From contig NZ_JAVDWH010000001.1 in NCBI RefSeq assembly GCF_031457275.1, positions 1,116,001-1,180,000 on the forward strand: DNA of 64,000 bases. The letters run 5' to 3'. Shown here piece by piece: positions 57,534 through 64,000 of this stretch; position 1 is the first letter of the stretch; every line of letters starts with the position of its first letter. Origin of the DNA: Aeromicrobium panaciterrae (GTDB taxonomy: Bacteria > Actinomycetota > Actinomycetes > Propionibacteriales > Nocardioidaceae). The translations under genes were made by a program, and so were the position numbers. Below the pieces are notes generated by a model. The model saw only the letters and a program-made list of their open reading frames with translations. It made no database searches and was not told where the DNA came from.

Positions 57534-58709
57534 GTGGTCAACAACGTCTTCGAGCCGGCAACCCTGGGACCGATCCAGTTGCGCAACCGTACGGTGAAAG
57601 CCGCGACCTTCGAAGGGCGCACTCCAGACAGCCTCGTCACCGATGAGCTCATCGACTATCACTTGGCTCCCGCGCGCGGGGGCGTCGGTCTCACGACGGT
57701 GGCGTACCTCGCCATCGCACCGGAGGGTCGTACGCAGAAGGAAGTCATCGTCGTCAACGAGAAGTCGGCTCCCGGCCTGCAACGGCTCACCGATGCGATC
57801 CACGAAACTGGCGCCAAGATCGCGGGCCAACTCGGTCACGCTGGGCCGGTCGCCAATGGCCGATCCAACGGCGTGCACGCGATCGCAGCCTCGAAGATGC
57901 CGTCCCCGCTGAGCATGCAGATGATCAAGTCGGCGACAGCGGCAGACATCACTCGGGTCACAAAGGACTACGTACGCACCGCACGGATCATGGTTGACGC
58001 CGGCTTCGACGTACTCGAGATCCACATGGCGCACGGCTACCTGCTCAGCTCCTTCCTCGCACCGAAGCAGAACCGTCGCAAGGACGGTTGGGGCGGCTCG
58101 CTGGAGAACCGGGCAAAGTTCGCGCGCGATGTTGCCCGCGTCGTCCGCGAGGAGGTCGGTGACGCCGCCGCCGTGACCGCCAAGATCGGCATGACCGAGG
58201 GCTCTCCGGCCGGCTTCTCAATGCCCGAGACGCTCGAGTTCGCGCAGATGCTGGAAGCCGACGGTCACCTCGACGCCCTCGAGCTCAGCGCCGGAAGCTC
58301 GCTGCTCAACCCGATGTACCTGTTCCGTGGCGACGTTCCGCTCAAGGAGTTCGCGGCCAACATGCCGGCGTTCGTACGGTTCGGGCTCAAGACGCCAATG
58401 GGCAAGAGCTTCTTCAAGTCCTACCCGTTTGAGGAGGCCTACCTGCGGGAGAAGGCACTGGCCTTCCGCGAGGGCCTTTCGATGCCGTTGATCATGCTTG
58501 GTGGCATCAACGACAAGGCGACGATGGATCGGGCCATGGAAGAAGGTTTCGAGTTCGTCGCGATGGGTCGTGCGCTGTTGCGTGAGCCTGACTTGATCAA
58601 CCGTATGCAAGCAGGCGAGACCACACAGGGCATCTGCATCCATTGCAACCAGTGCATGCCGACGATCTACAGCGGCACTCGCTGCACCGTATTGGAGCCC
58701 ACAGCATGA
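57534..58709 (+). CDS. NADH:flavin oxidoreductase (old yellow enzyme family)
   Basis: 391 residues, FMN TIM barrel: LGPIQLRNRTVKAATFEG, GQLGHAGPVANGRSNG, VLEIHMAHGYLLSSFLAPKQ with SLENR following, and FVAMGRALLREPDLI. The C-terminal end CIHCNQCMPTIYSGTRC has the cysteine spacing of 2,4-dienoyl-CoA reductase-type members, whose 4Fe-4S site follows the barrel, but the protein stops soon after, lacking the second flavin domain. Reduces enones or dienoyl compounds. The GTG start appears leaderless; its stop overlaps the DoxX-like gene by four bases. Confidence 0.9.
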   Translation: MVNNVFEPATLGPIQLRNRTVKAATFEGRTPDSLVTDELIDYHLAPARGGVGLTTVAYLAIAPEGRTQKEVIVVNEKSAPGLQRLTDAIHETGAKIAGQLGHAGPVANGRSNGVHAIAASKMPSPLSMQMIKSATAADITRVTKDYVRTARIMVDAGFDVLEIHMAHGYLLSSFLAPKQNRRKDGWGGSLENRAKFARDVARVVREEVGDAAAVTAKIGMTEGSPAGFSMPETLEFAQMLEADGHLDALELSAGSSLLNPMYLFRGDVPLKEFAANMPAFVRFGLKTPMGKSFFKSYPFEEAYLREKALAFREGLSMPLIMLGGINDKATMDRAMEEGFEFVAMGRALLREPDLINRMQAGETTQGICIHCNQCMPTIYSGTRCTVLEPTA

Positions 58710-59077
58710 ACATCTTCTTGTGGGTCCTCCAGGGCTTTCTCGCTGCGATGTTCCTGACTGCTGGAACGCTGAAGCTCACTCAGCCGCGTGCCAAGCTCGA
58801 GTCGTTTATGCCGTGGGTCAAGGACTTCTCGACTCCGGTCGTGCGGTTCGTGGGCGTTGCGGAGGTACTCGGCGCCATCGGCGTGGTCGTTCCGGCGCTC
58901 GTCGACAAGGCGGTGTGGCTGTCGCCACTGGCAGCCGCGGGACTCGGGCTGTTGATGCTGCTGGCGGCGATCTTTCATATCCGCAAGTCGGAATGGTCTG
59001 AGGTCACCTTCAACGTGGTGATCGTGGTCGTTGCCGCGGTCGTCGCGATCTTCCGGTTCGGCCCCAACGCGTTCTAG
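58706..59077 (+). CDS. DoxX-like membrane protein
   Basis: 123 residues with four membrane segments: VLQGFLAAMFLTAGTLKLTQ, VRFVGVAEVLGAIGVVVPAL, a third near LAAAGLGLLMLLAAIFH and a last one near FNVVIVVVAAVVAIF. This is the DoxX/DUF4870-like four-helix group of unclear function, sometimes linked to redox or thiol stress. Coupled to the flavoprotein by ATGA. The tail overlaps the convergent gene by four bases. Confidence 0.8.
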   Translation: MNIFLWVLQGFLAAMFLTAGTLKLTQPRAKLESFMPWVKDFSTPVVRFVGVAEVLGAIGVVVPALVDKAVWLSPLAAAGLGLLMLLAAIFHIRKSEWSEVTFNVVIVVVAAVVAIFRFGPNAF

Positions 59078-59430
59078 CGCGGGCGCCTGAACTTCACGTC
59101 GATACGTCGAATGCGCGGATCGTCAGCGGGGATGTGAAACGTTTCGTAGACGTGCAGAGGCTTCGGTACGCCACGCGAATCCAGAAGGAAGTCGACGAGG
59201 ACGTTGTCTCCATCCACGGAGAAGTTCTTTTCGCTGATGCCCTTGACCAGCTTGTACTGCGGCCCTGACGTCAGACTTCGCGTGAGGTGAGCTCCGGAGA
59301 ACCCGGTCTTCAGCCCGGCTTCCTTGCGTACAGCCTTCGGGTGGAACGGGACCGATGCACCATCCCGCGACAGCAGAGCTTGAAGGTACGAATCTGCGAT
59401 CGCGATGCGCTCGGCGTCCGTGGCTGTCAT
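59074..59430 (-). CDS. Small protein, probably NTF2-like
   Basis: 118 residues: an N-terminal helix AERIAIADSYLQALLSRDGA followed by a sheet-rich part (NFSVDGDNVLVDFLLDSRG, HVYETFHIPADDPRIRRIDV). The pattern fits the NTF2-like or SnoaL cone fold, without a family I can name. It overlaps the TetR stop by four bases and closes the operon P450, TetR, NTF2-like. Confidence 0.6.
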   Translation of the reverse strand: MTATDAERIAIADSYLQALLSRDGASVPFHPKAVRKEAGLKTGFSGAHLTRSLTSGPQYKLVKGISEKNFSVDGDNVLVDFLLDSRGVPKPLHVYETFHIPADDPRIRRIDVKFRRPR

Positions 59431-59990
59431 ACATTCACTCCGGTCTTCGCTAGCGGGGCGACGAACTGCTCGAGCAGTCGTCGCTCATCAGTATCGTCGG
59501 CGCCCGGCGTGATGAGTAGCGACATGGTCACCCGTATGCACCAACGTGTCAGCTGGACTGCGTGCTCGCTCGGGTGGTCCGACGCGAAGAACGTCAGGGC
59601 CAGCGACTCGATCATGGGGGAGGAGTTGGCGATCTCCGCCGCCAAGGCCGGCTCTCCGCTGCGGAACCAAGCCGCCAGGTAATCGGTGGTCCTGACTTCG
59701 CGCAGCAGCGCGACGATCATCGCCACCAATCGGTCGGGGGGATCGGTAATCGACTTGACCTCGTCCGAGACCAGCCCGATCAGGCGTACGGCTTCGCGCT
59801 GTGCGAATGCGAGGTGCAGATCCTGGCGACTGTCGAAGTAGCGATAGAGCGTCTGTCGCGAACATCCGGCGGCCTTCGCGACATCGGCCATGCCGACGAC
59901 GTTGACGCCGCGTTCGACAAATAACGTCGTGGCGGCGTCGAGGATGTTCTGTGCAGCCATCGCCGAGTGCTCTTCACGCAGCCATGTCAT
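59427..59990 (-). CDS. TetR family regulator
   Basis: 187 residues. HTH VGMADVAKAAGCSRQTLYRY at about residues 30-50, followed by FDSRQDLHLAFA. It overlaps the P450 gene stop (59987) by four bases, so it is co-transcribed with the P450 and may repress its own operon. Confidence 0.85.
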   Translation of the reverse strand: MTWLREEHSAMAAQNILDAATTLFVERGVNVVGMADVAKAAGCSRQTLYRYFDSRQDLHLAFAQREAVRLIGLVSDEVKSITDPPDRLVAMIVALLREVRTTDYLAAWFRSGEPALAAEIANSSPMIESLALTFFASDHPSEHAVQLTRWCIRVTMSLLITPGADDTDERRLLEQFVAPLAKTGVNV

Positions 59991-61207
59991 GACGCGCTCC
60001 GGAACGGCACGGAGGTCGGTCGCCGTACGTAGCTCCCCGGCGCCCAGGTGACGGCGTCGATGTCGACCTCGAAGGTGGGACAGAACGCGAGCAGTTCCTC
60101 GAGGGCGACTCGTGCCTGCATTCGGGCCGCAGCAGCACCGAGGCAGTGATGGGCGCCGTGCGAGAACGTCATGATCTGCTGCGGACGGCGGAGCACATCG
60201 AGGGCGCCAGCGTCGGGTCCGTAGGCACGCTCGTCGCGGTTGGCCGCTCCGTACAACAGCAGCACCTTGCGTCCGGCTGGTATGACCTTGTCGTCCAGCT
60301 CGACGTCCTTGGTGGCGGTACGAGCCAGCGCCTGCACGGGGGAGGTCAGCCGGAGGAACTCGTCGACGCTGTCGGGCACCCGGCTCGGATCCTCAAGCAG
60401 GAGGGCGCGCTGGTCCGGGTTCTGGGTCAACAGCTGAACGGCGCCGCCGAGCATTCCGGTGGTGGTGTCGTTGCCGCCGGCGACCATGGTGAAGGCGAAA
60501 CCAAGGATCGACATCAGGCCCTCGTCGTCGCCCTCCACCCCCATACCGCTGGAGACGAGGTGCGAAATGGTGTCGTCCTCTGGATCGGTACGTCGGCGCG
60601 CGATCAGATCGGTGAAGTAGACCATCAGGTCGGCGATGGCATCGCCGCCTGCGGCGAATCCCTCGCCGGCGGATGCCTCGAAGATGGCTTCGGTCCAGAC
60701 GTCGAACTGGCCACGGTCCTCTTCGGGCACGCCGAGGTAGTAGGCGACGACCATGCTTGGCAGAGGCTTGAACAGCTCCTCGACGATGTCTCCCTCGCCA
60801 GCATCTGCGAGTCGCTGCAGGCGCTCTCGAACGAACTCTCGTACGGCAGGCTCGACCGCCTCGACCTGGCGCGGGGTGAATCCGCGTGACACGAGACGAC
60901 GGAACTCGGTGTGCGCCGGAGGGTCCTGCATGACCATCGGCGGGTTGTCGGCCATGCCGGTCTTCTCGAGCTCGTCGTATTCGATCGTGAGGCCGTTGGC
61001 TGACGAGAACGTGGTGAAGTCGCGTGCCGCCTCGTGGACCTGAGCATGGCGGGTCAGCACCCAGTAGTCGTTCTCCGGTGCGCATTCAGGCACGACGTGG
61101 TGCACAGGGTCGTGGTCGCGCAGGGCGGCGTACATCGGCCACGGGTCTCGCCACGTTGCCTCGGAGCGAGCGACATAGGCGGCGTTATCGGACACAGTCT
61201 CTGTCAT
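59987..61207 (-). CDS. Cytochrome P450
   Basis: 406 residues. I-helix VAGGNDTTTGMLGG, K-helix DEFLR, haem loop FSHGAHHCLGAAAARMQ (C355). PPMVMQDPPAHTEFRRLVSR is the C-helix. Bacterial class I P450 of mycobacterial type; subfamily not recognised. No ferredoxin is adjacent. On the minus strand a TTGACA lies 27 bases before the ATG, and an imperfect palindrome TGTCAGAACGGTGTTACA (plus-strand 61207-61224, symmetric at 12 of 18 positions) overlaps the start region. Confidence 0.88.
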   Translation of the reverse strand: MTETVSDNAAYVARSEATWRDPWPMYAALRDHDPVHHVVPECAPENDYWVLTRHAQVHEAARDFTTFSSANGLTIEYDELEKTGMADNPPMVMQDPPAHTEFRRLVSRGFTPRQVEAVEPAVREFVRERLQRLADAGEGDIVEELFKPLPSMVVAYYLGVPEEDRGQFDVWTEAIFEASAGEGFAAGGDAIADLMVYFTDLIARRRTDPEDDTISHLVSSGMGVEGDDEGLMSILGFAFTMVAGGNDTTTGMLGGAVQLLTQNPDQRALLLEDPSRVPDSVDEFLRLTSPVQALARTATKDVELDDKVIPAGRKVLLLYGAANRDERAYGPDAGALDVLRRPQQIMTFSHGAHHCLGAAAARMQARVALEELLAFCPTFEVDIDAVTWAPGSYVRRPTSVPFRSAS

Positions 61208-61289
61208 GTCAGAACGGTGTTACAAATCATCGAATCTGTCAAGTCCTGCTCCGGGCCCAGAGAACTGCCCGTATGGGATTGTGTGGGAC

Positions 61290-63263
61290 ATGGCGCCTCA
61301 GTCTTCCTCCGTTGCCCCGTCATGGGTGCCGTCGAGTGCCTCCATCGAGAGCTCGCGCGTGGTGCAGTTCGCCCGGTGGCTTGAGGCAGAGGGCAAGGCG
61401 TACTTCCTCGATCCGACCGACTTCGGTGAGCTCCAGGCATGGTCGGCGGCCAACCCCGGCGACTTCTGGGGTGCTGTTGCGGCGTTCTTCAACGTCGCGT
61501 TCGAGACGCCGCCCACCGTCTCGCTCGGTGACGAGTCAATGCCTGGAGCGGAGTGGTTCCCCGGGTCCACGCTCAACATTGCTGAACACTTCCTTCGCCG
61601 TGACGACGAGGCGACCGCGATCGTGCTGGTGCGCGACGACGGCACGCGAGAGTCGATCACGTTCCGGGAGCTGCGACGCCAGGTGGGCGTGGTCGCAGCG
61701 GGGCTGGCTGATCTTGGTGTCGGAACCGGGCATCGTGTGGTCGCATACCTGCCCAGCAGCATTGAGGGTGTCGTGGCGTTCCTCGCCACCGCATCCGTTG
61801 GGGCCACCTGGGCGCAGACAGCAATGGACTATGCGGCGCCCGCGGCGGCAGATCGCCTTGCCCAGCTCGAGCCGACCGTATTCATCGTCGGCACCGGTCA
61901 TACGTTCAAGGGGCAGGTCATCGACCGGCGCGAAGAGGCCGCAGCCTTGCGAGCATTGCTCCCAACCGCCCGCCACGTCATCACCGTCCCGACTGCTGGC
62001 CTCGAGCCCGCGATGGCTGACACCTCGACGTGGGCTGACTTGGTCTCCGGTCCTCGGTCGATGGAGCCCGTACCCGTCTCCTTCGACCACCCGCTGTGGG
62101 TGCTGTTCAGCTCCGGCACGACGGGCAAGCCCAAGGGCATCGTGCACGGTCATGGCGGTGCGCTGCTGGAGCAGCTCGTCCTGGCTGGATTGCACGTGGG
62201 TCTGCGCGACGACGATGTGTTCTTCTGGTTCACCTCACCCAATTGGATGATGTGGAACGCACAGGTCGGCGGACTCCTCGTGGGGTCAACCATCGTGTTG
62301 TACGACGGCAGCCCCGCCGTCCCGACCTCCGATGCGCTCTGGCGCGTCGCTGCGGAACTGCAGGTCACCGTGTTCGGCGCAAGCCCGGGTTACCTGCAGC
62401 TGTGCGAACGCGAGGGCGTCGATCCGGGCAAGGAAGTGGACCTTTCGAGGATCAGGACCGTCGGCATCACCGGGTCCGTTCTTCCACCGTCGGGCAACCG
62501 GTGGGTCCGCGAACACATCAGCCCCGACATCCAGGTGGCATCGCTGAGCGGTGGCACGGACATCGTCGGGATCTTCGTTGCCAGTGCGCCAACCACTCCT
62601 GTCTACGACGGAGAGATCAGCGCGATCGCGCTTGGCGTCTCGCTCCAGGTCTGGGACGACGACGGCAAGCCGGTCGAGCCGGGTGTTGCCGGTGAAATGG
62701 TCATCACCCGCCCCATGCCGTCGATGCCTGTGTCGTTCTGGAACGACCCTGACCGCAGCGCGTACGAGGGTGCCTACTTCGAGACCTTCCCGGGCGTATG
62801 GCGACATGGCGACTCCATCACCGTCACCGAGCGCGGGACGGTGGTGATCCACGGCCGTTCCGACTCGACGCTGAACCGGCAGGGCGTCAGGCTTGGGAGC
62901 GCTGAGATCTACGCTGCGGCCGAGTCGCTTCCCGATGTGCTGGACTCGCTCGTCGTCGGTGTCGAGCAACCCGATGGTGGCTACTGGATGCCGATGTTCG
63001 TCGTGGCGGCAGAAGGTAGCGATCTTGAAGGGCTGCCTGACCGGATCAAGGCGCGCATCCGTGAGCAGACGTCACCTCGCCACGTGCCCGATGAAATCAT
63101 CATCGCTCCCGCGCTACCGCACACGCGTACGGGCAAGAAGCTCGAAGTGCCGGTCAAGCGACTGCTCCTTGGCGGCGATTCGGCGAAGGTGCTCAGCGCT
63201 GGCGCGGTCGACGACCTGACGGCCCTGAACTGGATCATCGACTTCGTAGAGCAGCGAGCCTGA
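61290..63263 (+). CDS. Acetoacetate-CoA ligase-like acyl-CoA synthetase
   Basis: 657 residues, the usual length for acetoacetyl-CoA synthetase. The N-terminal ACAS_N-like part (FARWLEAEGKAYFLDP, AEWFPGSTLNIAEHFL) is followed by the P-loop LFSSGTTGKPKGIVHGHGG, FFWFTSPNWMMWN, SLSGGTDIVGIF and the C-terminal DSTLNRQGVRLGSAEIY. It activates acetoacetate or a related beta-keto acid to its CoA ester. ATG 61290 is chosen over 61206, which would overlap the divergent P450 start and add unconserved residues. Confidence 0.88.
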   Translation: MAPQSSSVAPSWVPSSASIESSRVVQFARWLEAEGKAYFLDPTDFGELQAWSAANPGDFWGAVAAFFNVAFETPPTVSLGDESMPGAEWFPGSTLNIAEHFLRRDDEATAIVLVRDDGTRESITFRELRRQVGVVAAGLADLGVGTGHRVVAYLPSSIEGVVAFLATASVGATWAQTAMDYAAPAAADRLAQLEPTVFIVGTGHTFKGQVIDRREEAAALRALLPTARHVITVPTAGLEPAMADTSTWADLVSGPRSMEPVPVSFDHPLWVLFSSGTTGKPKGIVHGHGGALLEQLVLAGLHVGLRDDDVFFWFTSPNWMMWNAQVGGLLVGSTIVLYDGSPAVPTSDALWRVAAELQVTVFGASPGYLQLCEREGVDPGKEVDLSRIRTVGITGSVLPPSGNRWVREHISPDIQVASLSGGTDIVGIFVASAPTTPVYDGEISAIALGVSLQVWDDDGKPVEPGVAGEMVITRPMPSMPVSFWNDPDRSAYEGAYFETFPGVWRHGDSITVTERGTVVIHGRSDSTLNRQGVRLGSAEIYAAAESLPDVLDSLVVGVEQPDGGYWMPMFVVAAEGSDLEGLPDRIKARIREQTSPRHVPDEIIIAPALPHTRTGKKLEVPVKRLLLGGDSAKVLSAGAVDDLTALNWIIDFVEQRA

Positions 63264-63266
63264 CGC

Positions 63267-64000
63267 TCAGAATGGCGGCCAGGGCACCGCGGGCATGTCT
63301 CCCGACGGGCCGGGGAACGTCGCGTTCTTGATGAGCCGGTCGCAGCGAGCACCCAGTGACGCCAGCTCCTGGCCCGTGAGCAGTTCCGCCAAATCTGCGC
63401 CGAGATCTCCGTCGAGTGCCGTGCGGACGCGCTGCACGCCCGTGAGTTCGTCGGCCTCGAGCTGTGCATCGATCCATCCCCACAGGACGGTGCGGAGCTT
63501 GTGCTCGGCGTGGAACGTCAGTCCGTGGTCGATGCCGTATCGGTGACCATCGACCATCTCGAGTACGTGGCCGCCTTTGCGGTCGGCGTTGTTGACCACG
63601 ATGTCGAAGACGGCCATTCGCCGTAGTGCGGCGGAGTCCTCGTGGATGAGCGATACGGGCACATCACGGGCATCGAGCCCGTCCAGTACGTGGTGCCAGC
63701 CTTCCCTTACCGCGTCCGCGGGAACGAGATCGACTGCGTTCTGGTCTGGGTCGACGTCCTGCCACAACTGAACCATGCCGACGCCCATCGGACCCTCGCG
63801 GAGCCAGGTGCGGGGGACGATATTCCAGCCGAACGCTTCCGACACGACATAGGCAGCCGTCTCGCGCCGGGCGAGGTTGCCGTCCGGGAAGTCCCACAAC
63901 GGGCGTTCGCCGGCGACAGGCTTGTAGACCACCGGCACGTCGCCGATGTGGCCGACGAAGGTCGCATTGGAGGCCGGCATGATCCGGCTTGTGAGGACCA
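63267..64000 (-). CDS. SCO1664 family protein, 5' end missing
   Basis: The frame continues to the window edge (VLTSRI before ATG 63980), so the N-terminus is outside. The visible residues contain the kinase-like signatures VVYKPVAGERPLWDFPDGNL, FDIVVNNADRKGGHVL and YGIDHGLTFH, which match the PI3/PI4-kinase-related SCO1664/TIGR03843 actinobacterial family. In other actinobacteria it often lies near mycothiol cysteine ligase genes, as I recall; activity unknown. Convergent with the ligase gene. Confidence 0.88.
   Translation of the reverse strand, partial: VLTSRIMPASNATFVGHIGDVPVVYKPVAGERPLWDFPDGNLARRETAAYVVSEAFGWNIVPRTWLREGPMGVGMVQLWQDVDPDQNAVDLVPADAVREGWHHVLDGLDARDVPVSLIHEDSAALRRMAVFDIVVNNADRKGGHVLEMVDGHRYGIDHGLTFHAEHKLRTVLWGWIDAQLEADELTGVQRVRTALDGDLGADLAELLTGQELASLGARCDRLIKNATFPGPSGDMPAVPWPPF

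Noticed and set aside
56989..58034. Upstream extension of the methyltransferase/hydrolase frames
   Set aside because: It is antisense to the flavoprotein gene and its own neighbours; conserved residues start at 57455 and 56832.
1..64000. CRISPR arrays, rRNA genes, phage modules, secondary-metabolite synthases
   Set aside because: No regularly spaced repeats, rRNA-like sequence, phage structural genes, or PKS/NRPS domains were seen.

Overview
This is high-GC actinobacterial DNA. The best guess is a soil or water member of the Nocardioidaceae (Nocardioides or Aeromicrobium type). Evidence: a UPF0182 membrane protein, an initiator tRNA with actinobacterial sequence, F420-type LLM oxidoreductase, SCO1664-type and Arr proteins, many TTG/GTG starts, many genes that look leaderless (TANNNT, 6 nt, start codon), and mycobacterium-like gene orders. 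All homology statements are from memory of the families; no search was run.

Layout. (1) 1-1979: end of a UPF0182 gene, a palindromic repeat, tRNA-fMet and its terminator. (2) About 1894-12034: a respiratory nitrate reductase block (CBS protein, YwiC-like, narK, narGHJI, cupin). It is bracketed by direct repeats of the 3' half of tRNA-fMet, so it looks like a genomic island inserted at that tRNA, although no integrase is present. (3) 12038-21327: accessory lipid/steroid-type catabolic genes (SDRs, acetoacetate decarboxylase-like protein, hotdog protein, Rieske oxygenase with a DapB-like dehydrogenase, an unusual P450, TetR, HSL-type esterase), then a rifampin ADP-ribosyltransferase and two small proteins. 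(4) 21332-26696: a Liv-type ABC importer whose two permeases and one ATPase are fused in a single polypeptide, with a TetR regulator.

(5) 26896-51264: the main system, a large catabolic cluster centred on a CYP51 (sterol 14alpha-demethylase). Its core (TetR, CYP123, SDR, CYP51, 3Fe-4S ferredoxin, NTF2-like, aldehyde dehydrogenase, SDR, beta-hydroxyacid dehydrogenase, CMD protein) has the gene content of the M. tuberculosis cyp51 locus (Rv0762c-Rv0771). Here it is all on one strand, joined mostly by 1-8 base overlaps, and followed by an FprB-like reductase that would complete the electron chain to the P450s. GMC oxidoreductase, FadD19-like ligase and enoyl-CoA hydratase precede it; a DapB-like protein, SDR, KstD-like flavoprotein and DUF1059 protein follow. 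Two divergent promoters at its edges (29684-29767 and 48891-49066) each carry a KstR-type box (TnnAACnnGTTnnA; the second has one mismatch) and a second palindrome, CTGGACA-nn-TGTCCAG. The second palindrome also sits on the promoter of the cluster's TetR gene and in front of the Rieske gene, which defines a small regulon. I infer breakdown of a sterol or triterpenoid-like substrate, perhaps one carrying a 14-methyl group.

(6) 51261-64000: MarR, an ABC-2 exporter, a CYP125-like steroid 26-hydroxylase with divergent TetR, TfoX-like protein, hydrolase, methyltransferase, old yellow enzyme with a DoxX-like protein, another P450/TetR/NTF2 operon, an acetoacetyl-CoA synthetase-like ligase and a truncated SCO1664-family gene. 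No CRISPR array, rRNA, transposase or phage gene was seen.
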